Origin: Centroberyx gerrardi
Taxonomy: Eukaryota; Chordata; Actinopteri; Beryciformes; Berycidae
DNA length: 64,000 nt
Assembly: GCF_048128805.1 (NCBI RefSeq)
Contig: NC_135999.1
Location: forward strand, 20,436,449 to 20,500,448
Direction: 5' to 3'
Shown here: in pieces, positions 23,373-45,193 of the stretch
Numbering within the stretch: position 1 is the first letter of the stretch
Layout: the number at the start of each line of letters is the position of its first letter
Translations under genes and position numbers: made by a program
Notes under the pieces: model-generated
Seen by the model: only the letters and a program-made list of their open reading frames with translations
The model's database searches: none
Told to the model about the DNA's origin: nothing

Positions 23373-23960
23373 TAGTGGGGTGACCTATAGGGAAAACACT
23401 GACTGGAATACACAGCAGACTACAGAAATAGGCCGACACCAGGCAGGCCTTTCTGCCCAGGGAGTACAAGCTGTGCTCACTGAGTTCCCAAAAGACTTCC
23501 AATTACACTGTGAGTAATACACAGAGGCAAGTGATACTCCTGCACAAACTCGTGCAAAAAATAGGCAACACCCAAGATTCAACAACTTTGAGCAGAAAAA
23601 AAATGTGCGTTTCTGGCAGCACATACAGCAAGTTATTATGTTGTGAGTATCAACTGTGGACCATAGGAAGAAAAATCAATAATAAAACGAGACAATTATG
23701 TTGTAGCCTCTATTATTGAATACCAGTTGCAAATTTTCAACCAAAATTCAATAAATAGATGTTGTTTTTTTGTATTATTAACACTTACCATTAAAGATCT
23801 GTTGTTATAGCTGTATGCTTGCTTTGGCAGTGTAGCAAATATAAGAATTGTAATCCCAAAAAAACTCTTTCAACTGAATCGAGAGAGAGAGACATATAGA
23901 CAGTGAGAGAACATAAACTAACCAGTAAACAGTCACACTGAGCCAATGGAATATTTACAA

Positions 23961-23966
23961 TTTATT
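23961..23966 (-). terminator. Candidate poly(A) signal for MPV17L
   Basis: tttatt on the + strand reads AATAAA on the - strand in an A/T-rich setting, 2.4 kb after the MPV17L stop. Confidence 0.3.
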
Positions 23967-26154
23967 CAACAATAAATATAATTTACCTCAACCATGGTTA
24001 GAACAGTAGTGCAAAAACTGTGATAAAATCTTTTTTTTTCATACATTACAACAACTGGTGCAGAACAAGCAATATCAAAACTGATTAAAATAGTATCAAG
24101 ACAGAAATTTCAGGTTGTACCCAAGTAGAACATTAATCATGAGTTAGTTATTTTATATTATCCATTCTTTAGCTCATATCCAGCGTAATGCAGATATGAA
24201 CTAAATGGAACATTCATTGATTTGACCTTTTATTTCCAGTGAAGTACATCAGCATGCCAAGTTATGGCAGCATGGTCTGAAGTTTCTGGTATATGTTCAG
24301 ACACGCTGTACATTAGGCCACAAATAATCAGGTATTGGTCTGAAAGAACAATCATACTATTACTACACTGATATTTGATATTATTCTTAGTAGATATAAG
24401 TATACTAAAAGATACAATTACAAAAATTGTGATGAGATCTGTCTTTTTCTTGTACCAAATTCAAACATTATAATATCATTAAAAAATGCTGGCATATTCA
24501 CAGCATACATTCAATTCAATGAGACATAAAACAAAATAAACACACCTAAATTTTCTTTAGCATTGTCCTCAATGTATAATCCCAAACTGCATTTTGGACA
24601 AAGCCACATCAGAAAGGGCTTGATCAGAAACCAATAAAAGAGTGATGTCACGTCTGTCTGTGACGCTGTGAATTTCAGGGTTAAACTCCCCAAAAGTTGA
24701 ATGTCAACTTTGAAATATGTTGTTTTCTTCTATGCCGTAGGAAGGTTCAGCCTGTAATAACACACACACTGCTGTCTAACATCACCAGAAACCAGAGAGA
24801 AGAGTTTGTCCCAACCCCTAATCTGTGTTGACACATCAGTACAGAGGCAGAATGATTTCTAGCTTTGGGAGAGAGATGTTGGTGTTCACAAATCCTTTAC
24901 TCAGAGTCACAGTCAGTTCTTGAGCTAAGCTGTATTCCCTTTTTAAATGGAGAAATGCTTGGCGGAGTGATCTGGAATGAATTTTGAAGAATCGCTGTAG
25001 GCAAGGTCACATTAGCATATACTGTATCTTTCAAGTTACGGCTTGAGTCTCTGAAAACTGAACCTAGAACATCTTCGCTATAAGAGGTAAAATTAAAAAA
25101 TAAAGAATGGCACAACCTCTGATGTGACATGTCACGAAAAAATGGCAAATGGTGGAACGTGAAAGAGAGAGAGGCAGGGACAGAGAGAGAAGAGAGAGAG
25201 AGATAGAAGAGAGAGAGGGAGAGACTTCCACAGTACCACATTAGCATAAAAGACAACTAGAGGCAACATTTCCCTGTTCAAGTAAATGGATGTTTGAAAC
25301 AACTTTCAACGGTCGTCATTAAATGAACTAAACGTAATCTTCAGCAGTATCTTATTATTGCAATATTGATATGTGAAGGATGAGATAAGTGTTAACATAT
25401 GAGAAGTAGATATGTTTATGGTTCATAGAGTGAATGTTCCAGAAACTGATCTGGAATTAATACTCGTTTGTGCTGCTTCGTCCTCGCTTGGTGCGCTTTC
25501 ACTGAACCCATACTGTCCCTCCTGCTTGCTTTGCTCAGTGTGCCGTGTGCTGACAGTTTCCTTGTTTGATGTCATTACCATGGTCATACTAATCCGTCGG
25601 TAAAGTGCCTAAACATCTGGTGCGTTTGTAATTGCCGCTTCCTCTGCCAGAGCGTAAACTGGAACCAAACCGGAAAATTCCTAGAATTTTTGTTCCGGTA
25701 TTCAGAGATCAGCCTCCGTCTCGCAGTCGCAGAGCACAATCTGAGCTGAGGAACAGGATCTGAGTGTTCAAATGTGTAAAATTGAAGCCAGATCTTATCA
25801 AGCTATAAGGCCGAGCTAGGAGGTTAGCTGCCACTCCACACAGTGGAAATATCTCTTTCTGACGCTACAACTCTTTCCAGTCTTTTCATTTAGATGCAAT
25901 AATGTCTGCCAAAAATTTCACATTTCATTAATCTCCCTATCTTAATAACTACAATCCCAGATTCATAAATCCTTGTAAATCCTTCTAATATTTTCCAACA
26001 TGTACAAATAGAACCAGGTTACTCCAGATTGCATTTACAGACACACCTTCACCAGACTTAACCAGAAATACTGCGTGGTGCACTATGCGACCGGCTGGAT
26101 GACATTTTCCCCACAGAGCTGACATGCTTTATGAACTCGGTATATTAAAAAAAC

Positions 26155-26290
26155 ATATGTGCAGGCAATTTGGTGGACGCTTTTACCCAAAACACCTTAC
26201 AGTACCATGGGTGCACACATCTTTAGCATGGGGGACCCAGGTGGAAATTCACCCCCCTAATCCTGGCAGCGTGACACAGACCTGCAGACC
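26155..26290 (+). repeat. Teleost dispersed repeat, ATCCAAAGYG family
   Basis: GGTGGACGCTTTTACCCAAA followed by CACCTTACAGTACC and a tail with GGGGGACCCAGGTGG matches the layout of the copy at 51958-52130 (TTGACACTCTTATCCAGATT, then CCTTATAATAAGTG). It lies just downstream of the MPV17L stop. Confidence 0.5.
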
Positions 26291-26373
26291 GTTGGACTGG
26301 GCCATATCTCCTGTTTCAGAACAGGAGTTTCCTAATAACATTTTGCTCCCCTCCCTTATAACTTTCTCATATT

Positions 26374-29300
26374 TCAGTTCTGTGTAGGTTTAGACGCTGC
26401 CATCCCATCCTCTGGTGCCTGTACCTTCTCTTTAGAGTCTACTGTCTCCTCTGTGGACCCTGTTTTGTTCTCCGTGCCCTCTGTCGGGAGGTCTTTGGGG
26501 GGGAACATCCACGCCAGAGCGGCACCGGCGGTCCCGTCGCCGCTCTGCCGTGAGAAGCAGAGGAAGGTGGCCCAAACGAAGGCACAGCAGCCGGTGAAGG
26601 AGGTCCGCAAGTACAGAGGCACCAAGGCAAAGTTCATAAACTGATGGAGACACAGAGAGAGAGAGAGACTATGTCAATGTCTGTGTGTTGGTATATTACA
26701 TGGTGCTTGGTATTTAACTCGTTTCCACATTCATGAACTGAAATTCTCTGGCGTAAGATCTATACAGTAGTTTCTTTAAATGACAACCCTTGTTTATTGT
26801 TCTGCAAAATTACTTCAAAATGCATTTTTCTGCAAGTATTTGTGAGATGTAATATAATGACTATACTCTGTCATAATCTAAAAGAAATTTGAGAATTTAT
26901 AATGAATTAATAACATTTAAATGACAAAAAAATATGCACTCCTTATCTATTCAGTGGCAATACATGGCTTTAGGCTCTAATGTTTTATGTCATAATGTTG
27001 TTTGGGATAGTGTTTAGGTGCATATAAGGGTTTCTCGACAGGTTTCTCTTGCAAAATTGGTCATATAGAGAAAAGGCTGACATCAGGTCCCTTTAATGAA
27101 TGTCATTTTTAAAAAATATTATAACAGCCATTCAAATTAGTGCAACAGTGAGGAAATGGGAGAGTTTAATGTGCTTGTTTACCTGCATGAATGGCCAGAA
27201 CATCAGCCCAGTCTGAAAACAGAAACAAACAAAAAGTACACTGAATATCTGCAGCCATTATGGAGACATATTACAAAGTGTTATGTAAGAAAAACCAACA
27301 AAGACGTAGTTAAAACCTGTGGCAACAACAGAAAATAAACTTTACCCTTTAGTTTTAGTGACTGACAGACCATGCAGATCAGATTACTTAAGAGAAGACA
27401 GAGTTAGCTGACCTGATCAGTAGAGTCAACAATAGAGATAATACAATAAATGACAAATGAAGCAATGATATTGATAACCTAACATATACTATATGAAATA
27501 ATGTTACGCATTAACAGAACTGTGAATATACATAAACAGTCATATATTTGTCTTCAAAATACACTTGTCAACTGCTGTGGACAAAAGTGTAGATTGGAAT
27601 TTCTCCTCAGTTTTCTTCAGACTTCACAGCTTGAAGGGCGGAGGATCTAATTGTCACGACAGAGCCGTTCTCCCACTTTGAAGAGCAGCCACTGGCCTAC
27701 TAATGGCTTGTTATGCAATTACTTACACCCATCTGGAATATTGATTTTTTTTTTCATGATGCTCTATTGATCCTTGAAGGAGAAATTCTCCTCAAGGACC
27801 TTTCAGCAGGGCGGATGCTTGCTGTAAGAGGGACGATCTCCCTTTACTCACTATGTCAGCCTGCTGCCCATATGGATACATACAGAAAGGCAAAGGCAAA
27901 ATTTATTTATGTAGCTCATTTCATACACAAGGCAAATTCAATTGTGCTTTGCATAAAACACAAAAAATACATAATTTGTCTTATAAAATGGCATTAAGAA
28001 AGAAAGAAAGAAAGAAAGAAATGTAAGGATAAAAATCACAGCACTCAACTCATAAAATTACATTAAAAAGAAAAAAGAAAGAAACAGGTTAAGTAAGGAT
28101 AATAATAAAAATAGAAATAAATAAATAATAATAAAAGTAATAACACCTGTTACACCTACATGCAGATGATTTAGTAAAAGGCCACAGAGAAAACGATTGT
28201 TTTGAGCCTGCTTTTAAAAGAGGTGACAGTGGGAGCAATGCAGGGAGTTTATTCCAGTAACTGGGAGCGTACAAACTAAAAGCAGCTTCACCAGATTCTT
28301 ACATACAGACTGATCCAGTCAGACAAGACTCAAAACACTCATTAGACCTCACATTAGTCCTCCCTCTCCCCCCTCACCCCTCCCTCCCTCCAGGCATGCA
28401 GCAGAGATAGCAGGCTAAGTGTGGGGAAATTACTGGAGAGACTTTAACTGTCAACTCGCTCTCTGGGAAGTCACATCACATCTGAATCTACATGTTATAG
28501 TGGTGAACACTTGCTGCAGAAGCTGACATGCTGGTGGGGAGATAACGTGAGTTTCCTCTCTCTGCTCCCACTCACCTTGTATGTATTCAGGAATTTCTCC
28601 CTCCAGTCTTCCAGGATGTCCTCTTTGCCCTCCAGGAAGCTAACTCCTGTTGAAACCAAGGGAGACAAACAGTCTTCATTATTTGAGTGACAGCTGGTGA
28701 CTTTCTTTGATTTCCAATTCCAGTGACCACACATTATAGACATTATATGATGTAGTGGCAAACAAAAAGTCGGTAAACTATGAGCTCCAGGTGATCACCA
28801 TAAGGAAAAATACCAATATAGACAAAAATTAGTCCTAGTCTAAATAAATGTCCTAGTCTATAGGCTTATATCTTTGGCTAGCCTACATCGCGTCGATAGT
28901 GTTTACTAGTATGAATTTAATTAATTTATGTCATGATTTATATCATTATGTCAGATTTGTCAGCCTAAAAAGGCGGGTAAACTAAACAAATAAAAAGGTG
29001 ACAGGTTCACCCTCCACTACATCCCTGACTAAAAGCTATCTGATCTTGCACGTGATTTACGTTGTGTTGAGATCAAATCTGTCCTGGTTCTGCTACGTCT
29101 TTCACGTGACCTCTGTTTGACATGGTTCTTTGTCATGAATGAATGGTGTTCGCTACACTACGAGAGGTCACGGGACAGGCTTAAGGTCCGGTTACAAATT
29201 CACCGATATCGGATCCGTTCCGCAGTTAACCATTAACTGTCCGGGACCCGCACCGACCTGTGTAGAAGACGGAGGTGGCCAAGGGCGCCGCCGTGGTCTG

Positions 29301-29561
29301 ATCCAGGAGCAGTTTCCGCAACACCATCCCGACGGAATTCCCGGGGAACCTCCGCTCCAAGAACCGCATCCAGAAGAAGTTGAAGTTGCCATGGAAACTG
29401 AACGCGACGACGGCGACGTTCCGTGTGTGCCTCCAGTCCATTTCCTCTCTGTGAGAAAACCACTGGTGAACGAAATCCCCACCGGCGAACAGGCATCCGT
29501 ACAGTGTTACATTGGTAACCCAGGGAAACCGCCGGACGTGTCTTAGAAACGACTTTCTCAT
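26374..29561 (-). CDS. mpv17l: MPV17L (Mpv17-like membrane protein)
   Basis: Four coding exons in transcript order: 29561-29258, 28646-28576, 27212-27183 and 26640-26374 (stop TGA). Phases join to 223 codons. Family signatures are the N-terminal RRFPWVTNVTLYGCLFAGGD, WRHTRNVAVVAFSFHGNFNF, KLLLDQTTAAPLATSVFY, FLEGKEDILEDWREKFLNTY, TGLMFWPFMQFMNFALVPLY and FVWATFLCFSRQSGDG, with several hydrophobic segments expected for a four-helix Mpv17/PMP22 protein. These proteins sit in peroxisomal or inner mitochondrial membranes; MPV17L is tied to reactive oxygen handling and mtDNA maintenance in mammals. The third exon is only 30 bases. The C-terminal tail after SGDG is hydrophilic and Glu/Lys/Pro-rich, making the protein about 27 residues longer than human (about 196). 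Confidence 0.94.
27885..28300 (+). repeat. Dispersed fish repeat in MPV17L intron 2
   Basis: AAAATTTATTTATGTAGCTC and CAATTGTGCTTTGCATAAAA match a widespread teleost pattern ('tttatttatatagc... caattcaaagtgctttacata'). The block continues through an (AAAG)n run at 27998-28021 to about 28300. Confidence 0.6.
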
Positions 29562-31606
29562 ATTTTGCGGTTACTGTCGCCCAGTGAATGGCGGCGAATT
29601 AAAGATGTGAAGCGGTTAGAAGAGCGTCCTCTGGATCTCCGCGGCATATCAAAGATTGTTCATATTCGTCCAATTTCCCATCCAATAAAGTATATTTGTT
29701 AAGCAGATAATTATACATTAATTCTCAGTTAGGATATTAAGATATGAGCACCATCCGACACCCCGGTGCTCAGAGCTGGGACTGTGTGCGTACAGGTTCA
29801 GCTGCTGTAGTGAACGAATTCTGCGTAAAATTAGTACGCCCCTCCTTACGTAAAATCAGAGTAGAGGTGAAGGGCGGAGCGAAATGGAAAACCTGCCACA
29901 AACTGAAAGCATAGGATTATCCCACCAGGGGTTCCAGCAGGCATTACGAGGAATGATATAATGTGCAATAATATGCATAATGTGATGAGTGTAAATTTTA
30001 TTTTGTTTTGCCTCCGGTGAATGCTGTGTAAACTGACAGTCACAGGAGATAAATCATTTCAGAGGCTACTACACAATCTTGGAGCTCTCGTGACCCACAT
30101 TTGCCTTACTGGCCAGTTGTCGCTTCAGCCATTGGTACTGTTAAACCAGTGGTTCTCAAAGTGGGATCCGGGGACCGCCAGAGGTCCTTGGAGAGTCCTA
30201 AAGGGTCCCCAGCAAAATGAGGAATAGTACAGTAGTATTATTATTTCACTCCCTACAAGTCAATAAAATGAGAATTTATAGGGGAAACTATTTTGTTTAT
30301 AGGTTCCACTGTCCCATCTACAGTATAGACAGTTAAGTAATTGTGTAATTCGGTATAAAGTTATATCCAACAAATGCAGTCTTCTCAGATGGCATTCCTT
30401 AGGACAAAATCATTTCAAATGGGGGTTATGGTCCAATCCATATCCATGTGGGGGTCCTGGACATTAAAAAGTTTGGCCACCCGGGTTACACCATGCAGTT
30501 ACTGTTATACCAAACAGCAACTTACACAAAATGTTAGCTTTTACCGTAACTGATGGTTTATTACCGCAACCTGTAGTCTTTTGTCTGAGATTCTCTTCAA
30601 AATCCCATTACTTTTCTATACCATTACCATCATTCAAACTGAACACTTAAACATCACTGTGTAAAATAAAGACAGAAACACTTCAAACTAGATTTGGCCA
30701 TATTTACATTTACTAAGCAACAGGTATGTTCATTCAAGAGCATGTATTTAACAAGTTGAATTGAAGAATGCTTTAAGCACCTTACAATAGACAGCTTGTA
30801 TATCTCAGCTGATGAAAAGGCCTTAGATTAGATGTTGCTCTATGATATCTAAAATGTGATCATTTTCCAAAGTTTGAAAAAAAGAAAACCCACTAGGGAA
30901 ATCATATTCTTTTGAACTTTACAGGAACCCATATTATCCCTTGCAGAAGAGCATTATACACATTCTTACACATGCAGATTCTGAAATGTATGCATTCAAA
31001 GCCAAGTATACAGCAATATGTATGTGATGAAATACTGTATTCCACTCTAATCAGGAGAGTGCATTTGTGGAGAAATTTAAACCTTCAACAGTCCTCAATT
31101 TAGCAACTTGCATTCTCTTCTGAGTTTGCAATAAACTTTCAGAATAAATTATTCTTCTGTCATTATATTGTTGATGCAGCAAGTCCCCCCATCTGTAATT
31201 ATTCCTTAACAGGAGGCCAACTTCTACATTAACTGGACATGACACAACAGACAAGCATAGTAAGACTTTAACCAATACGTAGCGCAATCCAGCAGGTGGT
31301 ATAAGGTGCAGACATTGTCCTCAAAAGAGTGGAAAAATAACCATTCACAGGCATGAACAGAGCGGCTTGTACTTCCTCTACTCTACTGGGGCCAGCCAGT
31401 TGAGTCAGGAAAGCCATTCTCAGACGTTCAACACACACACACACACACACAACAATCCACAGTCCAATGGGGTTATCTCCATGATAAGCCACGATGAACA
31501 GAAAAAACATAGATAAGGGGCAGAGGGGTCACAGTGTATCCAAGAAGTTGAGAGGCAAAATAGTCATGTTCCTGTTTAAGGTTCGGTGGAGGATGGGAGC
31601 AGGGCT
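29562..31606. other. Region between MPV17L and NTAN1
   Basis: No coding exon is seen. The first 150 bp are the probable MPV17L promoter. A MITE lies at 30147-30483, and a candidate NTAN1 poly(A) signal (AATAAA on the - strand) at 30557-30562. A (CA)n run is at 31429-31452 in the probable NTAN1 3' UTR. Confidence 0.45.
30147..30483. mobile_element. hAT-type MITE, CAGTGGTTCTCAAAG family
   Basis: The left end CAGTGGTTCTCAAAGTGGGA is the classic start of a vertebrate hAT/Charlie-like non-autonomous element; the right end AAAGTTTGGCCACCCG is a decayed inverted copy. Flanks 30139-30146 (tgttaaac) and 30484-30491 (ggttacac) agree at 6 of 8 positions. Confidence 0.65.
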
Positions 31607-32462
31607 CTATGGCTGGGCGGCCCTCTCCCAGTCCCCCTGCTCAGTCCGGTGGTACAGCTGGGGCTGGCCGCCTGGGAACAGGCTGTCAGAGCTGGGGTGC
31701 TCTAAGAGGAATTGGATGGTGGACTTGATGTGCTGGACAAAGTGTGGAGGTTCTGCCAGTGGAGAGGTGGACAGGTACTGGCGGGAGAGAAGAAGGAGCA
31801 GAGTCAGAAAGTCAGAACTGTACTGCCCACTGGAGTGCTTTGTTGCACTTCCTGTGGGAAGTGTTTGCACTGTAATTACATAAGGAATAATGACGTATGG
31901 CAACGGAGAGATAGATAACATTTAGGTAATTACTTCCAGCTGCCTTTACCTTTAAAATGGTGTCATCGTTTTGAGACAGCCAGAAGGAAATATCCAGATT
32001 TGGAGACCACTTGCAGGGGCCGATTTTAACGAGTCCACGACTTGAGTCATATATGTCAGCCATCTGCAGGGGACACATGTTTGGTTTATTATTAATTTTT
32101 GCTTTGAGTTTCTATCTTGGAGCAGTGTCAACCAGGGGGCCGTGACCCCTGGTGGATCACAGAAAAACACTTAATATAGAAGTCACCTTGTTTACAGAAA
32201 ATAAAGCTAGTTATCATATAATTGACTCTAGGGGGGGAAAAAGTACATCTGTTTGTTCATTATCTGTCTTGTTTTTTTTTTTTATACAGGTATGATAATC
32301 ATCCTATATAGGCTTCCTTCACATGCAGAATGCAACATCACATGTCTACCTGTCCCCCAGTGAAGGTCCGTGCTGAACGCAGCTCCTCTGCAGGTCCTTT
32401 ATGAGTGAATGAGGCAGGGAACACATCCCCGGTTTTAACATTTACACCTGTGCAGACAGACA

Positions 32463-32504
<42 letters not shown>

Positions 32505-34925
32505 GACAGATAGATAGACAGAGTAAGCTCCAATATATTAGAGATCACTAACCATACAAGCATGACATCCCTCACTCTGTAGCTTATTCATTACTTACCT
32601 ATTCCATATACCACAGGTCTGTGAGTTCCATCTACAATGTCGTCATTCATTTCTACAATAAGGGAGAACAGTAGGGTTGATTAGACAAACAAAGAACTGA
32701 TAGACTATTTCCAAGCACTCAATACGAAAGAGTGAACACACTGAAAAAAGATTAATAGCAAAGTCAGAGCTGTTTACCTGTGATGCAGCATGTTTCTAGG
32801 TGAATCTCCTCTTTCTGTTTGTGGAATGCCGCTGTAAAATGCAAAGAGACTTTTATGTTCCACAAAGCTCAACTGCTATCAGCGTGCATTGCAGTAAGAC
32901 AAGAAATAACTTAAAAAAAAGACCGTACCCAATAGGCTAAGGCTGAGTTTATGGGAAGTCTTTGACTCATCGTTAAATCCTCCTACAAGATGGAGCTCCA
33001 ATCTGCAAGGTGAAGGAAGTGAGGGCCATTTCAATAGGACATCCAAGTTGAGCAAACTGATAATGAAAACATAATAATAAAATGACATACAGTATATCCT
33101 TGGTATATTTTTAATGCCTATTTATAATGTTTTTTCTTGTGATTTATACTGTTACTATTGCTGCTAAAACATTCCAATTTCCCCATGGGGATCATTAAAA
33201 TTTCATCTTGTCTTTATCTTATCTAGTAAATTTGATAATGGACACTCTTACTCTGCATATGTGTGTGTGTGTGTGTGTGTTTCATACCTGCCCTCCTTAG
33301 TGAGGTTACTCAACGATGTGACAGCTTTCACAATGAGCGGGACTTCACTCCAGGTGCTGGAACCATCGCAGTGTGCAAGGCAAACAGCTCCACTTCCTGA
33401 GAAATAATGAAACTGTGTCAAGGCAGACATTTACTTACTTACTCTACATACACAGAGAGAATTACGTACAGAGCACATAGCTAGTGAAGGAACATTACCT
33501 GTGTGTCGCAGCACGACTAAGTGGCAGGTGGTGGCATCATCAGATCCGATGACAGAAACACAATCTGGGTTAGAAAAGAGAAGAAAGCAGGCATTATCAT
33601 TATGGGGCAGGGATGGTAAATTACAGTGCAATTTATGAGACAGTTAGAGGTTAACATGTTTAACTGTATGAGTTCATATCAAATAGGAATGTCATTTTTT
33701 CATAGCTGGTCCTTCCAAACACTTAAAGGAAAATTACTGGAATTTTTTTAAAATTCCATTGTACCTGCGCTGACATGACATGACAACATGACATCACGTT
33801 GTCTAGGAATCTGCAGGAATAAGAAAAATACACCACCAAACAACAAAATGCACCCAGGAATGCAAGGTACATCACCAGCAGCTGTTTTTGTTAAAGCTGT
33901 GTTAAAAGTGTTTTAGGGTGGATGTTTCCTTTGTAAAGAGATGCTGGATGCTGCATACACTTTGGTGAACTGGGAGAATGGAATGACATGATCAAGGGGG
34001 TTTAATACCTCTATGGCTGACATTTGAATGATCGGTTTTGATTAACTAGCTCCCTGGTAGTTACACTTACTGTCTGCCGGTGTTGTTGCAGCAAACTCTC
34101 TTTGTTGGACATACAGGAGGCACTTTGGGTCAACATCAGCAAATGGCTTGGCATGAAATGCTCTTGCGTTTTCCTGTGACATAGAAGTAAAATGTATTAC
34201 CTCACAAAAAAGTAAATTTCGACACCTGCTGCTGTAAATGTATCACATTGAAACTAATATAAGCCGCGAGGTTATCAACTTATTTCATAGGTGAATGTGT
34301 TCATTTATCTATACAGACTGTCTGAAGCATAAACTCATACTACTGAAAGGTAATTGTGCAATTACACATACTGTAACTTTATTGTGGAAAAACAGTCAAA
34401 ACGCTTCACAAGATAGATAGCACCTGCGTTGCCTGGCAACGGTGAACTTTTGGTGTTGACTGCATCTCATTATTTTTCTCCTTGAACAGGTGAAAAAACA
34501 GCATTTCTTTCAGGATGATGTCAGTCAAGTACATGAATATGATTGATAGATCAATCGAGGTCATACATTTGACTGTGAATGTAACCTAACGTTACACGTT
34601 GTTCATCAGTTACATCATGGCTGTGGTCATCTCGTCTGTGGTCACAGCCCAAGCCTGGCCCCGTTGTGGCAATATCGCTGCTAAATGCCACTCTCTCTGG
34701 TCTTTCTCCCGGGGCTAGTCGCATATCCGCTGCATGTACTAAGGGTTTGCTAACGTTACTATTTCGTGCTGCTATTGCTTGAATGTTAACCAGGATGACA
34801 GCTAAGCTAGCTAACGTTAGCTAACTCGCTGACCGACAACCAACCTGTAAATGTGGATATTTGTCGAACAGTTCCCCTGTCGAGCTTGGCCGTTCAACTC
34901 CTCTATTTTGTATTAACAAAGGCAT
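31607..34925 (-). CDS. ntan1: NTAN1 (protein N-terminal asparagine amidohydrolase)
   Basis: Ten coding exons in transcript order: 34925-34845, 34173-34071, 33564-33499, 33396-33288, 33002-32929, 32831-32778, 32652-32599, 32447-32350, 32063-31950 and 31777-31607 (stop TAG). Phases join to 307 codons; human is about 310. The enzyme deamidates an N-terminal Asn to Asp, a first step of the Arg/N-degron pathway, in cytosol and nucleus. Recognisable blocks are MPLLIQNRGVERPSSTGELF at the start, PKCLLYVQQREFAATTPAD, GSDDATTCHLVVLRHTGSGA, LELHLVGGFNDESKTSHKL, MNDDIVDGTHRPVVYGIGV and LSTSPLAEPPHFVQHIKSTI. The Cys in SDDATTC falls at residue 75, the position of the catalytic Cys in human NTAN1. It is head-to-head with DDX17, 556 bp apart. 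Confidence 0.96.
32464..32500. repeat. (CA)n microsatellite
   Basis: Starts within 20 bp of the acceptor of NTAN1 exon 8 (32447), so on the transcript strand a TG run lies close upstream of the exon. Confidence 0.95.
33125..33232 (-). repeat. LINE/SINE tail fragment, inverted relative to 36845-36990
   Basis: Reverse complement contains TGATCCCCATGGGGAAATTG and TTTTAGCAGCAATAGTAACA. The copy in DDX17 intron 4 reads TGATCCCCATGAGGAAATTA and TTGCAGCAGCAAAATTCAGG. Both match the tail of a common fish retroposon family. Confidence 0.55.
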
Positions 34926-35481
34926 TTCCTTTAGGGCCACTTTGAACTTAGCTGGTTATCCTACTGTCATACCGACTAGTAACTACACAGCTTGGACTTT
35001 ATAGCTTACATTAGACACATTTTACAGTAAACCAAGCTTGCACTTCCTGGATGGTTGTCTTCCTCTACTATTTCAATGCAAAAATAACTTCCCGCAACTT
35101 CTCACACACCGCCACCCACTGTCAAAAAGCGCGAATGTATATAAGAACCAAATTCACCATTATTACTTTGCGGAGTTTTGTACGTAATGTCCGTTATATT
35201 GAAACGAAGCTACGTCAATATTCTAGCTTGAAGTTACGTCGAGAAAGAGGGCGAGACGCCAGAGTCCAGAGAGCGAAAGCAGTCGACGACGTGACGCATA
35301 TCACAATTGCCAAACAAAATCCCTATAGCTTTTCATGCAGGCTTAAAACCGCCAAGTTTAGCTAAGAGCCAACAAAGTCTTAGTCTTTTGCGAAGGCCAA
35401 GGCTCTGCTTATTCTGTAATTTGCTAAAGACAACCCGGGTTCTGCAAATTTTTGGAGAAGGCTAGAGTATTTTTCGTCAAC
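34926..35481. promoter_or_regulatory. Divergent promoter region between NTAN1 and DDX17
   Basis: Only 556 bp separate the two start codons, so both 5' UTRs and promoters must share this space. A TATA-like TATATAAG occurs near 35138 in DDX17 orientation. The segment 35200-35300 has several CpG and a GACGTGACGCAT, which resembles an ATF/CREB site. The NTAN1 side carries TAACGTTAGCTAAC-type palindromes. Start sites are not shown by the sequence. Confidence 0.55.
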
Positions 35482-44577
<9,096 letters not shown>

Positions 44578-44837
44578 AATTAGCGTAAAGAAGCGTAAAG
44601 TTATTAGTAATACTTGGTGTTTTTAAAGTGTTTTTACTCTCCAACTCAAAGAGGTGGGAGTTGAAAAGGCAGATTGTTGAAGAGGTAAGGGCTTTGTTTA
44701 TATTATATTCTTTTCACATGACCCAGATATGTGGAATTCTTTGCTCTTCAACATATTTGTCTATAGAAGAGGGAAAAGAAACCCAAAACTGTTTGGCTTT
44801 ATGTTTCAACATAGACTGTCATTGCCACAAAGTCTAG

Positions 44838-44960
44838 TGCAGTTGCTCTCAACCATGTGCCGTGGAGGGCCAAGAGTCTGCCCGTTTTCATTCCAATCAA
44901 ACACTACAGCGGATTTCACCAATTAGTTCCCCCTCTCTGGTTGACAGTGTATTAACCAGT
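44838..44960 (+). repeat. MITE-like repeat fragment in DDX17 3' region
   Basis: GCAGTTGCTCTCAACCATGT, GGGCCAAGAGTCTGCCCGTT and TTCATTCCAATCAAACACTA follow the pattern of a common teleost repeat. The right end is not clear. Confidence 0.45.
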
Positions 44961-45187
44961 GAAATCGCTGTATTTGCGTACATGAGGTGGCCAACAGCTT
45001 TTATCAATAACTAAGAGTGAAATGGCACTTATTAGAGGAAAAGAATGCCAACCAATGTGCTGTTTAGCAAAATGAGGGTAAACTGGGTACTTGAGTAGAG
45101 ACAATTAGTGATATGGAGCAACTATGATGTAAGTGTGAAGTGAGGTTCATTGACCTCCTTCAGGGACCTCATCACCCCATTAAACTT

Positions 45188-45193
45188 AATAAA
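45188..45193 (+). terminator. Candidate poly(A) signal for DDX17
   Basis: AATAAA in TTAATAAAATTC, 611 bases after the stop. A further AATAAA at 46406-46411 lies inside the 5' LTR of the neighbouring element. Confidence 0.35.

Larger units (their letters stand above)
22673..26373 (-). other. BMERB1 promoter side and MPV17L 3' region
   Basis: No coding exon is seen. The first 200 bp next to the BMERB1 start are relatively CpG-rich (22620-22830) and likely hold its promoter and 5' UTR. Most of 23960-26373 may be the 3' UTR of MPV17L, because the first convincing AATAAA on the - strand is at 23961-23966. A (GA)n run lies at 23320-23367. Confidence 0.4.

Noticed and set aside
35400-35481. Upstream non-AUG start for a long p82-type DDX17
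   Set aside because: In frame with the ATG there is a TAA at 35425 and no CTG codon between it and the ATG, so the mammalian-type CUG extension is not supported on this contiguous sequence.
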